Of a DNA stretch of 64,000 bases, positions 10,001 through 20,088 are shown piece by piece. A program made the translations under genes and the position numbers. The stretch is from Curvibacter gracilis ATCC BAA-807. GTDB taxonomy: Bacteria > Pseudomonadota > Gammaproteobacteria > Burkholderiales > Burkholderiaceae_C. The number at the start of each line of letters is the position of its first letter. Positions within the stretch are counted from its first letter, which is position 1. The stretch lies in NCBI RefSeq assembly GCF_000518645.1, contig NZ_JADZ01000013.1:184213-248212 (forward strand), in the 5' to 3' direction. The notes under the pieces are model-generated. The model had not been told where the DNA came from. It searched no databases and saw only the letters and a program-made list of their open reading frames with translations.

Positions 10001-10216
10001 GAAGACGAGACCGGCGTGGTCAATGTGATCGTGTGGGCCGCACTGGTGGCCGAGCAGCGCGAGGCTTTGCTGGGCTCGCGCCTGATGGCGGTGGACGGGC
10101 TGTGGCAGCGCGAGGGCGAGGTCTGTCACCTGGTGGCGCGCCGCCTGCACAACCTCAATGCGCTGCTGGACCAGACCCTGGGCGCGATGAGCCCGCGCAG
10201 CCGCGACTTTCATTGA
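7052..10216 (+). CDS. dnaE2: DnaE2, error-prone DNA polymerase III alpha subunit
   Basis: 1054-residue C-family polymerase, the error-prone catalytic subunit of the ImuABC mutasome. An N-terminal PHP domain (AYAELQCLSNFSFLRGAAWP) is followed by the polymerase core. The catalytic acidic residues are visible in PPDIDVDF (Asp396 and Asp398) and in LLKVDVLALG (Asp545), equivalent to the three Asp of E. coli Pol III alpha. The C-terminal OB fold is present (VTLEDETGVVNVIVWAAL). Its length and lack of the longer DnaE1 C-terminus match DnaE2. The start overlaps imuB by 4 bp. The last 62 bp overlap the end of the convergent IPTL-type gene. Confidence 0.93.
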   Translation: MSLSTPRPVLPAYAELQCLSNFSFLRGAAWPQDLVARAQALGYEALALTDECSVAGAVRAHGEAKRLGFKLIIGAQFRLPPEPDLGDPGGQLVLLATNRRGYGQLCQLITQARAGQPKGEYQLGWADLQARPARLADCLALWSPERDQPPEAAALARVAQGLAASFPGRAWLAVRRWLRMDDARWLEALQAAGQACGLPLVAVGDVHLHRRSDKRLHDVLSAIRLRRPVAECGLSLQANAEAHLRSRLRLATLFPPELLAESVRVAERCRFSLDELRYEYPPALVPPGLSPAQHLRHEVEAGVRRRYPEGAPAAVRAQLEHELALISELGYEKYFLTVHDVVCFARQRHILCQGRGSAANSAVCFCLGITEIDPGRHSLLFERFISRARKEPPDIDVDFEHQRREEVIQYLYGKYGRGHAALVAVVICYRPRSAIRDVGFALGVPAPVVDALARHQQWWDAPADLGLRLQSLGLALDAALLQRWLALTQQVLGFPRHLSQHPGGFVLSGERLDATVPVVHARMAGRTCIEWDKDDIDDVGLLKVDVLALGMLSALQRSFQFMGQWHGRPFGLADVPSEDGPTYDMLCRADTVGVFQVESRAQQSMLPRLRPREFYDLVVQVAIVRPGPIQGGMVHPYLRRRQGLEANDCPAGLEVALERTLGVPIFQEQVMQIAMIAAGFSAEEADQLRRSMAAWKRKGGIGHLRERLFEGMAAHGYTLEFAESIFKQMEGFGEYGFPESHAASFALLAYASAWLKCHEPACFLAALLNSQPMGFYGPSQLVQDARRHGVEVRPVDVLHSDWLSTLEPPGWAGARQPAVRLGLQQVKGLGEAQARRVVQLRRSGQPLSVERLAREAALDAGDLAALAAANALEGLAGHRRQQVWQSAALHRAPRLLQHAPVHEAPLALPTASEAEALSWDYQATGLSLGRHPLALLRAELARRHIFSAEQLQAVPGRRRVQACGLVTVRQRPGTAKGTVFVTLEDETGVVNVIVWAALVAEQREALLGSRLMAVDGLWQREGEVCHLVARRLHNLNALLDQTLGAMSPRSRDFH

Positions 10217-12197
10217 CCTTGTCCGAGGCTGTGCGGCGCTTTCGCCGGTCGATGGCAGGGCCCATCCAGGTGCCCAGGCTCAGCAAGCCCAGGCCACTTG
10301 CCAGACCCAGCAAACCCCAGGGTGTCAGCAGCGGGATGCTGTTCAAGGTCGAAGGCCCGCTCTCCGAGGGCGGTACAGGTGGAGGTGCCGGGGGCGGTTC
10401 GGACTCATCGCCTGGCGATGCCGCCAGGATGCTGATGTCCAGCGGTATGGGATCGGGTGTGTCGCCGGCCACCAGCGTGCTGCCCGGGCTCCACCAGCCG
10501 GTGTCGGGCAGACTCAAGGTGTGCCCCTCTTGCAGCACGGCACCCGTGATCCGCCGCGCCAGCACCTCACAGGCCTCCCCGTCTTGCAGCAGCCCACTTT
10601 GAGCGACCTGCGGGGCTTGCAGAAGCAACGATTGCTCGCCGGAGTGGCTGCAGAGCAAGTTCAGCTCGATCCTGGGATGGGTCTGGACAGCCCGGTGATT
10701 GCCCAGGTAACGCGGCAGCACCCGCAGTGAGGCGTTCATCACAGGGCGGATCTGCAGCAGCAATTCGACCGGGTTGGTGTCGGGGGTGATCACCCGGGGG
10801 TTGTCGCCCACCCACAATCCGGGTTGGGGTGATGGCCATTGCCAGCCTCTTGGCAGTTGGGCTGCGCGCTCCAGCTTGGCCACGAGCAGACAGGACTCGT
10901 CGGTCTGCAAGCCTTCGATCCAGCCGGCTGCAGGCGGCGTGATGCGCACCGACTGTGTGCCCGAGCGCTCGCATTGGCTCTCGATCTGAAGCAGGGGGGC
11001 ATCCGTGATGCGCAGGGCATCGCCGTCGTAACGCACCTGGATGTTCAGGGCGGCTTGCATCAGGCCTGGGGGCGGACTTTCAGGCGGGGGTTCTGGGGGC
11101 ACTTCAGGGGGAGGTTCGGGGGGCGAGGTGTCGTGGCCGGGTTCTGTCGCAGGCGGGTCGTCGGTGGGTGGGTCGGGCAGTTCGCCCTTGAAGTCGTAGT
11201 TGTGAAACTCGCTGCCCTGGCTGTCCTGGGTCAGATCGCCCGCCACCAGCACCCGTCCGTTCAGGCCGGGCAAGGCGTTGTACAGCGCACCTCGGGCCAC
11301 CAGCACACTGCCTTGCCATTGGGCCCCGCCACCGAGCTTCACCAGGCTGGCCTGGGGAAAATTCCACAGCATGCGACGGGTGAGCTCGGTGTCGAACTGA
11401 AAGCCGCCGTGGCCCGCGGGGTCGGTCATGTCGTAGAACTGCAGGCTGACGGTAGGGGTGCCCGGGTGGTTGATCAGCACCGTGGCGCCCGGTGGGATGC
11501 CTTTCAGGCGCAGGCCGCCACTGGGCAGGTCGGCACTGAGCTTGAAAACCTGAAGGGCGGACTGTCCGTCGCCCTGGAGCACCATGGGGTGCTGCCCGCG
11601 AACGGTGCCGGTGGGCGCCAGTGTGGCCCAGTAGGCGCTGCGCTGGGCCAGGCTGTTGAAGTCGACCGGGGGCGGGGTCGGGCTGGTCTGATAGCGCACC
11701 CCCCCGCGGGCCTGCACCTGACCTGCACCCACCCGGGCCCCGCCAATGAGGGCTGTGGAGCGCAGGTTGGGTTGACCCACTGCCAAGACGGCACTGGGGT
11801 CCACCGGCTGGATCTGTCCGCCCACCACCAGGTGCGGGGGGCTGCTGGCCTGATCCGCGTCTGGCGGCACCACGCAAGCGCCAGCACCCACTTGCACCAG
11901 GTTGTAGTAGCCCCGGGTGCGCAGCACCAGGTCGCCACCCACGAAGATCCGGCCCTCGGCTTCACTGCCCTGCAACACATGAAAGTGGCCGCCGACCACC
12001 AGCGAGTAGGCCTCGTCACGGCCTTCCGCCCCCAGCTTGCGGCAGGCCGCTGGCGGCCCGTAGTGGCTGGGGCAGTCAGGCCCGAGGCAAGGGCCTGTTT
12101 CGGCACCCAGGCCACTGCCGGCGTAGGAGGGGGTTGAGAGCAGAGCGCTCAGGCTGAGCAAGATCGGGAAGCCTGGGTGAGAAAAAGCAGCAGTCAT
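10155..12197 (-). CDS. Choice-of-anchor A family secreted protein with IPTL-type C-terminal anchor
   Basis: 680 residues. The signal peptide runs MTAAFSHPGFPILLSLSALL and is cleaved near TPSYA. Residues 60-300 resemble the choice-of-anchor A domain (SLVVGGHFHVLQGSEAEGR, IFVGGDLVL, VLVAGDL). A Pro/Glu-rich linker (PPEPPPEVPPEPPPES) leads to two Cys-containing beta repeats. The C-terminus has SIPLLTPWGLLGLASGLGLL, then a basic RRKRR, matching the IPTL-xx-WG transmembrane sorting signal. About 25 residues follow the basic cluster, which is unusual, and most of them are encoded antisense to the end of dnaE2. The start at 12197 was chosen because it begins the signal peptide. Likely a surface-exposed or matrix protein; ligand unknown. 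Confidence 0.75.
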   Translation of the reverse strand: MTAAFSHPGFPILLSLSALLSTPSYAGSGLGAETGPCLGPDCPSHYGPPAACRKLGAEGRDEAYSLVVGGHFHVLQGSEAEGRIFVGGDLVLRTRGYYNLVQVGAGACVVPPDADQASSPPHLVVGGQIQPVDPSAVLAVGQPNLRSTALIGGARVGAGQVQARGGVRYQTSPTPPPVDFNSLAQRSAYWATLAPTGTVRGQHPMVLQGDGQSALQVFKLSADLPSGGLRLKGIPPGATVLINHPGTPTVSLQFYDMTDPAGHGGFQFDTELTRRMLWNFPQASLVKLGGGAQWQGSVLVARGALYNALPGLNGRVLVAGDLTQDSQGSEFHNYDFKGELPDPPTDDPPATEPGHDTSPPEPPPEVPPEPPPESPPPGLMQAALNIQVRYDGDALRITDAPLLQIESQCERSGTQSVRITPPAAGWIEGLQTDESCLLVAKLERAAQLPRGWQWPSPQPGLWVGDNPRVITPDTNPVELLLQIRPVMNASLRVLPRYLGNHRAVQTHPRIELNLLCSHSGEQSLLLQAPQVAQSGLLQDGEACEVLARRITGAVLQEGHTLSLPDTGWWSPGSTLVAGDTPDPIPLDISILAASPGDESEPPPAPPPVPPSESGPSTLNSIPLLTPWGLLGLASGLGLLSLGTWMGPAIDRRKRRTASDKVNESRGCAGSSRPGSGPAAH

Positions 12198-12336
12198 GGC
12201 GGTGCAGCGATCAGTTGTACCATCTTCCGTCTCTGAAACGAACGGCTTTTGTAGCAAATGAGTGGGCTGTTTGCCGTGACGTAAGGCTTGTGAGCGGGTG
12301 CTTGGGGTGGGGCTGGCCTGCCGTGCTTCGCCCAGC

Positions 12337-12368
12337 AAAAAGCCCCTGGCCGCAAGGCGCAGGGGCTG
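12337..12368 (-). terminator. Rho-independent terminator of rpoD
   Basis: An 8-bp perfect stem (AGCCCCTG with CAGGGGCT on the opposite arm, 12341-12348 and 12360-12367) is followed on the minus strand by five T residues (12337-12341). It lies 50 bp past the rpoD stop. Confidence 0.85.
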
Positions 12369-12417
12369 GGTGGATCGGGGGGCGCCGCAGGGGCGCCGGT
12401 CGATCAGGGGGCGTGGA

Positions 12418-14775
<2,358 letters not shown>

Positions 14776-15117
14776 GAACAACCTCAGGATCAAACAGGAA
14801 CACAAAGAAACGAGCAAGCGCCACATATCCCGGCGCGGGTGGCACGGCAAAGGGTGATCGGGCGCAATTTCTTGCAGCTGTGGCAGCCCTTTGCAGTCGA
14901 GAAGCAGGCAGCCGGGCAGGGCCTGGCCACGCGGTTCTCAGGGGCAAGATGTCTGGGCGAACATTTGGTGTGCAGTCCTTGCGGATGGTGGGCGCGTGCC
15001 CCGTCTAGGGGTGTGGTGCGGGCCCGGGCCGGAGGTGCTGCTGTCGCTCTTGCCGATGCAAACCTTACATTATACCGATGTGGCCGCTTTTCAAGGGCCG
15101 GGTACCAGAACAGGGTT
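14776..15117 (-). promoter_or_regulatory. dnaG-rpoD intergenic region with candidate rpoD promoter
   Basis: This 342-bp gap holds no convincing gene. On the minus strand an exact TATAAT is at 15069-15074, only about 45 bp past the dnaG stop. A TTGAAA at 15089-15094 would give a short 14-bp spacer; a less good CCTTGA gives 16. It implies a separate rpoD transcript with a 5' leader of about 280 bases. No clear terminator follows dnaG. The hexamer is seen; promoter use is inferred. Confidence 0.45.
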
Positions 15118-17121
15118 TTATTGGATCGCCACGCGCTGCAGATTCAGCTCCAGCTCGGTGCGGCGCTTGAACAGGGCGCGGTAACGCTCCAGGGCGGCCG
15201 GGTCGTGCCGCACCGCCTCGATGGCCTGTTTTTCCTGCAGCTTGAGCTGTTCGACCAGCATGCGGTTGAGCACGCCGCGCAGTTCGGCCCGCAATTCCTT
15301 GATTTCGCCCTCGGTCTGGGCGTGTGAGCCGGTCATGAGCTTCACCGCCAGCGCCTCGAAGGCCTGCCCGCGCAGGCTCTCGCGCAGCACCGCCCAGGGC
15401 ACGGCCCCGTGCTCGTGGAACTGGCTTTCCAGCCAGACGAACAGGGCGCCGTGCGGTGCCGGCAGCTGGCACAGCATGTCGTGGTCATCGTGGCTGAGGC
15501 TTTCCAGGGCGCTCATGTGCGACAGCAGCAGGCGGGCTGCATGGTCGGGGCGTGTCACGGGGGGCGTGCGCGGGCCGTCGTCGTTCTCTTCGGGTTTGGC
15601 GTTCCATTTGCCGCCTTTCCAGCCATCGCGCGAGCCTTTGAAGCCGTCCTTGCCGCCCTTGAAGCTGCCCTTTTCAAAGCGCTTGCCCGGGCCGCCCGGG
15701 GGGTGGCCAGGGCCTGCACCGCCGGCGTCGGGCCAGGCGCCCTGGCCGCCATCGGCATGCCAGTGGGGGGCGTCATCCGAGGCGGCATGGCGCTGGCCTT
15801 GGCGGGGCGGGGGGCCGGCATCGGGGCTGCCCTGCCAGAGGGCCGCCAGGTCGGCGGTGGGCAACTGGGTCAGTTCGGCCAGTTCGCCCAGCAGTTGGCG
15901 CTTGAGCACGCCTTCGGGCAAGGCGCTCCACAGCGGGCGGGCATTGGCCGCCATGTGGGCGCGGCCTTCGGCCGTGCCCAGGTCACATTGTTCGCGGGCG
16001 GCCTCGATCAGGAAGCGGCTCAGCGGCAGGGCATCGCCCACATGGCGTGAAAAGGCGTCGGGGCCGTATTCGCGGATGAAGCTGTCGGGGTCGTGTTCGG
16101 CCGGCAGGAACAGGAACTTCACGCTGCGCGTGTCGGTGGCATAGGGGATGGCGCCATCCAGTGCCTTGCGCGCGGCGCGTCGGCCGGCGGCGTCGCCGTC
16201 GAAGCTGAACACCACCGAGTCGGTGAAGCGGAACAGCTTGTGCACATGGTCGGCGGTGCAGGCCGTGCCCAGGGTGGCCACGGCGTTCGGGAAACCCAGC
16301 TGGGCCAGGGCCACCACGTCCATGTAGCCTTCGGTGACCAGGGCATAGCCCTGCTCGCGCAGTGCCGTGCGGGCCTCGTACAGGCCATACAGCTCGCGTC
16401 CCTTGCTGAACACCGGTGTTTCGGGTGAGTTCAGGTACTTGGGCTTTTCGTCGCCCAGCACGCGCCCGCCAAAGCCGATGCATTCGCCCTTCACGTTGCG
16501 GATGGGGAACATGATGCGGTCGCGGAAGCGGTCGTAGCGCCGGCCGTCCTCGTCGCTCACGATCACCAGGCCACATTCGGCCAGCAGGGGACTGTCGTAT
16601 TCGGCAAACACGCTGGCCAGGCTGCGCCAGCCCTCCGGGGCATAGCCCAGGCCGAAGCGCTTGGCCACCTCGCCCGACAGGCCCCGGCCTTTGAGGTAGT
16701 TCACCGCGCGGGGCGACACCTTGAGCTGCTTGCGGTAGGCGTCGCCGGCTTTTTCAAGCACCTCGCTCAGGCTGAGCTGCTTTTGTCGCTGTTCGGCGGC
16801 ACGGGCCTTGTCGTGCGGCGACACATCGTCATCGGGCACCTGCAGGCCATATTGCTGGGCCAGGTCTTCCACCGCCTCGCGAAAGCCCATGCCTGCGTGC
16901 TCCATCAGAAAGCCGATGGCATTGCCGTTCTTGCCGCAGCCAAAGCAATGGAAGAACTGCTTGGACGGGCTGACCGAGAAGGAGGGCGATTTCTCGCCAT
17001 GGAAGGGGCACAGGCCCATGAAGTTGGCCCCGGCCTTCTTCAGGGGCACGTAGCGACCCACGATGTCCACCACATCGGTGCGGGCAAGAAGTTCCTGGAT
17101 GAAAGACTGTGGAATCGTCAC
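15118..17121 (-). CDS. dnaG: DnaG, DNA primase
   Basis: 667-residue primase that makes RNA primers for the replisome. The CHC2 zinc finger is seen at C38, H41, C59, C62 (LCPFHGEKSPSF, FHCFGCG). The TOPRIM domain shows VTEGYMDVVALAQLGFPNAV and the metal-binding DGDAAGRRAARKAL. A Gly/Lys/Asp-rich linker (near residue 440-520) precedes the C-terminal helicase-binding domain, which ends in a long helical region. It is transcribed ahead of rpoD as in the macromolecular synthesis operon, but rpsU and gatB are not adjacent on this side. It diverges from the binding-protein gene with only 45 bp between starts. Confidence 0.95.
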   Translation of the reverse strand: MTIPQSFIQELLARTDVVDIVGRYVPLKKAGANFMGLCPFHGEKSPSFSVSPSKQFFHCFGCGKNGNAIGFLMEHAGMGFREAVEDLAQQYGLQVPDDDVSPHDKARAAEQRQKQLSLSEVLEKAGDAYRKQLKVSPRAVNYLKGRGLSGEVAKRFGLGYAPEGWRSLASVFAEYDSPLLAECGLVIVSDEDGRRYDRFRDRIMFPIRNVKGECIGFGGRVLGDEKPKYLNSPETPVFSKGRELYGLYEARTALREQGYALVTEGYMDVVALAQLGFPNAVATLGTACTADHVHKLFRFTDSVVFSFDGDAAGRRAARKALDGAIPYATDTRSVKFLFLPAEHDPDSFIREYGPDAFSRHVGDALPLSRFLIEAAREQCDLGTAEGRAHMAANARPLWSALPEGVLKRQLLGELAELTQLPTADLAALWQGSPDAGPPPRQGQRHAASDDAPHWHADGGQGAWPDAGGAGPGHPPGGPGKRFEKGSFKGGKDGFKGSRDGWKGGKWNAKPEENDDGPRTPPVTRPDHAARLLLSHMSALESLSHDDHDMLCQLPAPHGALFVWLESQFHEHGAVPWAVLRESLRGQAFEALAVKLMTGSHAQTEGEIKELRAELRGVLNRMLVEQLKLQEKQAIEAVRHDPAALERYRALFKRRTELELNLQRVAIQ

Positions 17122-17166
17122 CCGTCTATTGTCCCCTTAAACTGTCAGCTGGACGGAACACCTAAT

Positions 17167-18276
17167 ATGACAAGCGGCATGCGACCCTCAGCTGGAAGGC
17201 GCGCCTTCTGGCGTGCAGGACTGGCGCAGGCGGCGCTGTGGACCTGGCCGGACGCTCGTGCCCAAGGCAAGGATGGGGCCGGGCCTGCCGATCCCAGCCG
17301 TGTGCTGCGGGTGCTGGCCTGGCCCGGCTATGCCGATGCCGACATCGTCAAGGCCTTTGAGCGCCGTTTCGAGGTGCGGGTCGAGCTCACCATCGTCGGT
17401 TCTGATGATGTGCTGCGCGAGCGTCTGGCCCGGCGAGACCCCGACACCGGCGGGCCGCCGTTTGACGTGCTGGCCGCCAACACGGTTGAACTGCAGCGCC
17501 TGCGCGATCTGAACCAGCTCTCGCCCTTGCCGCTGGCCTGGATCCCCCAGGCGGCGGCCCAGTTGCCGCGCTTCCTGAAGCGTGACGCGATCCCGGGGCT
17601 GACCCAGGGCTCGCAGCTGTTCGGCATGCCTTTCACCTACTCCGAGATGGGCCTGATCTTCGACCGCCGTCAGATGACGCGCCCCCCCGAGTCGATCCAG
17701 GCACTGTGGGATGAGCGCTGGCGTGGCAAGGTGCTGGCCTTTGATGGCAGCACGCACAATTTTTCCATCGCGGCCCAATCGCGCGGTCTGCCCCCGTTTC
17801 GCATCCCAGAAGGCCAGCTCGGCCCTTTGGCCCGGCATCTGGTGGCCCTGCGGCGCAATGTGCGGGCCTTCTACTCCCAGCCGGACGAATCGGCCGACCT
17901 CTTCCGTCGCCACCAGGTGGCCTTGATGTTTGCCAACTACGGCCGTCAACAACTCAAGCTGTTGCGCGACCAAGGGCTGGATGTGGGCTATGCCTTGCCA
18001 CGCGAGGGGGCCTTGGCCTGGCTGGACTGCTGGGCCATCACCCGCCAGGCCCGCAGCCTGACCCTGGCCGCACGCTGGATCGACACCATGCTGTCGCCCG
18101 AGGTCAGCCAGGCTTTCAGCCTGCGTCAGGGATTGGCCAATACCCGCGAGGAGCCGCCTGAGGTGGCTTCGGGGGCCTCCTTGCTGTGGCTGGAGCCGGT
18201 CGAGGACGAGGCCCGCCGCATCGCGCTGTGGCAGCGCATCCGGGATGGTGAGCGGCCCGAGAGGCTGACGGTATGA
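17167..18276 (+). CDS. Periplasmic polyamine-type (PotD/NspS-like) substrate-binding protein
   Basis: 369-residue solute-binding protein. The N-terminus has RRAFWRAGLAQAALW and ends near DARAQ, which could be a Sec or weak Tat signal. The mature start VLRVLAWPGYADADIVKAFE and the following VRVELTIVGSDDVLRERLA match the PotD/PotF fold (spermidine/putrescine binders). Later family-like pieces are GMPFTYSEMGLIFDRR, ALWDERWRGKVLAFD and MFANYGRQQLKLLRDQGLDV. There are no ABC permease or ATPase genes next to it. Instead it overlaps the next gene by 4 bp (ATGA), so it probably serves as a sensor partner for that diguanylate cyclase. Another in-frame ATG at 17179 is possible. The ligand is inferred, not shown. 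Confidence 0.85.
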   Translation: MTSGMRPSAGRRAFWRAGLAQAALWTWPDARAQGKDGAGPADPSRVLRVLAWPGYADADIVKAFERRFEVRVELTIVGSDDVLRERLARRDPDTGGPPFDVLAANTVELQRLRDLNQLSPLPLAWIPQAAAQLPRFLKRDAIPGLTQGSQLFGMPFTYSEMGLIFDRRQMTRPPESIQALWDERWRGKVLAFDGSTHNFSIAAQSRGLPPFRIPEGQLGPLARHLVALRRNVRAFYSQPDESADLFRRHQVALMFANYGRQQLKLLRDQGLDVGYALPREGALAWLDCWAITRQARSLTLAARWIDTMLSPEVSQAFSLRQGLANTREEPPEVASGASLLWLEPVEDEARRIALWQRIRDGERPERLTV

Positions 18277-19985
18277 GGCCCGGTGGCATTGCCTTGCGGC
18301 TGAGTCTGCTGCTGGCGGCGTTCAGCGTGTTTGCCGCCGGCCTGGCCAGCCACTACACCTTTGTGAGCAGCCGCGCCATGATGACCGAGCGCGCGGAGCG
18401 CTACTTGCTGAGCACCACCGAGGTGCTGGCTCGCCACCTGCATGCCAGTCTGCAAAGCGTCTCGCAAGACGCCCTGGTCCTGGCCACCCATGCGCAGGCT
18501 CGGGCCTTGCTGGAGGCCCCCCGGGGAGAGCCGGGGCGGCCGCAGCCGGCTGCACGCGAAGCCATGGCGCAGGCCTTCGAAGCCATGCTGGCCGCCCACC
18601 CGGGTTATCTGCAGGTGCGCCTGATCACTGCGCAGGAGCACGGCCTGGAACAGGTGCGGGTGCTGCGCCAGGGCGAGGTGCTGAAGCGCATTCCTGAGCA
18701 CGACCTGAGGGAGAAAGGGCATTTCCCCTATGTCTTCGAGGCGCTTGCCCAGCCCGCCGGGCAGGTCTACCTGTCGGAGTTTGCCGTCAGCCATGACGAT
18801 GCCCCGGAGGTGAACGACATGCCTTCATTCACGGTGTCGGCACCGGTGGTGTCTCAGGGGCGCACCTTGGGGGTGGTGGCTTTGCAGGTGGCAGCACGCC
18901 CCTTTCTGCAGAACGTGATGAGCAATCTGCCAGGAGGCTTCCAGCTTTACATGAGCAACCGTTGGGGCGACTGGCTGATGCACCCGGATGCCAGCCAGAC
19001 CTTCGGCTTCGATCATGGGCAACGGGTGTTCATCCAGGACACTTTTCCCGAGGCTCAGGGCCTGCTCAGCGGCCGCGTCCAGTCGCTGGTCACGCGGGCC
19101 AATGACCCCTACGGCGAGCCCCTGGCGGCCGCATTTGTTCGCTTGCCCCTGGGGGCCGAGGTGGATCAGCGATTCCTGCTGCTTGGCCTGGCGCAGACGC
19201 TCAGCGTCGTCGAAGGCGATACGCCGGTGCTGGGGCGCAGTATCTTCCAGGTTCTGTTGCTGGTGTGTCTGGCAGCCCTGCTGTTGGCCGTGCTGGTGTC
19301 GCGTGTGGTCACGGAGCCTTTGAAGGCGATGGCCGCGGCCACGCGCAGCCTGGGCAAGGGGCAGCGTGTGATGGGCCTGCCGGTGGAGCGCCGCGATGAG
19401 ATCGGCGAGTTGGCACGCAGTTTTCAGCACATGGAGGAGCAGGTCTGGCTGCAGATGTCCCAGCTGCGCAGCCGCCACAACGCCATGGACCACCTGGCCC
19501 ACCACGATCCTCTGACCGGCTTGCCCAATCGGCGCCTGGTCGAAGCCCGCCTGGCCGACGCTCTGGACCGGGCCGACCGTTCCGGGCTGGTCTGTGCCGT
19601 GCTGTTTGTGGACCTGGACCATTTCAAGAACATCAACGACGGCCTGGGCCACGAGGTGGGCGATGCCGTGCTGCGTGCCGTGGCCCAGCGCCTGAGCGAT
19701 GATCTGCGGGTGGGTGACCTGGTGGGGCGCATGGGGGGCGATGAGTTCGTGGTGGTGTGCGAAGGCTTGCATGGCGAACTGGATGCCGACCCGATCGCCG
19801 CCAAGCTGCAGGCCCAGTTCCAGCAGCCGGTGTTGCACCACGGGCTGCCCATCCAGGTGCATGCCAGTGTGGGCATCAGCCTGTACCCGCGTGACGGGCA
19901 CGATGTGCGCAGCCTGCTGTCGGACGCCGACGCCGCCATGTACCGGGCCAAACAGGGCGGGCGCAACAGCCGGCCGGCGGCCTGA
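18273..19985 (+). CDS. Cache-HAMP-GGDEF diguanylate cyclase coupled to a binding protein
   Basis: 570-residue inner-membrane diguanylate cyclase. The first membrane helix is at about 8-28; residues 30-320 are periplasmic (Cache-like, with HPGYLQVRLI and SAPVVSQGRTLGVVALQV). The second helix is near 325-345, then a HAMP domain (VVTEPLKAMAAATRSLGKG), then the GGDEF domain (HDPLTGLPNRRLVEARL, LFVDLDHFKNIND). The active site GGDEF is intact at 488-492, and the product-inhibition I-site RVGD (479-482) is five residues upstream, so the enzyme should be active and feedback-controlled. No EAL domain follows. Translational coupling to the binding protein suggests that ligand occupancy is read by the periplasmic domain. 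Confidence 0.92.
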   Translation: MRPGGIALRLSLLLAAFSVFAAGLASHYTFVSSRAMMTERAERYLLSTTEVLARHLHASLQSVSQDALVLATHAQARALLEAPRGEPGRPQPAAREAMAQAFEAMLAAHPGYLQVRLITAQEHGLEQVRVLRQGEVLKRIPEHDLREKGHFPYVFEALAQPAGQVYLSEFAVSHDDAPEVNDMPSFTVSAPVVSQGRTLGVVALQVAARPFLQNVMSNLPGGFQLYMSNRWGDWLMHPDASQTFGFDHGQRVFIQDTFPEAQGLLSGRVQSLVTRANDPYGEPLAAAFVRLPLGAEVDQRFLLLGLAQTLSVVEGDTPVLGRSIFQVLLLVCLAALLLAVLVSRVVTEPLKAMAAATRSLGKGQRVMGLPVERRDEIGELARSFQHMEEQVWLQMSQLRSRHNAMDHLAHHDPLTGLPNRRLVEARLADALDRADRSGLVCAVLFVDLDHFKNINDGLGHEVGDAVLRAVAQRLSDDLRVGDLVGRMGGDEFVVVCEGLHGELDADPIAAKLQAQFQQPVLHHGLPIQVHASVGISLYPRDGHDVRSLLSDADAAMYRAKQGGRNSRPAA

Positions 19986-20088
19986 GCGCGGCCACACCTT
20001 CCGGCTTGAAACGCCCGCGTAAGGCGGCCGCCGCAAAATGAAACCAGCGCAGCCCGTGCTGTGTTCTTTTCGCACATCAGGAGACCTC

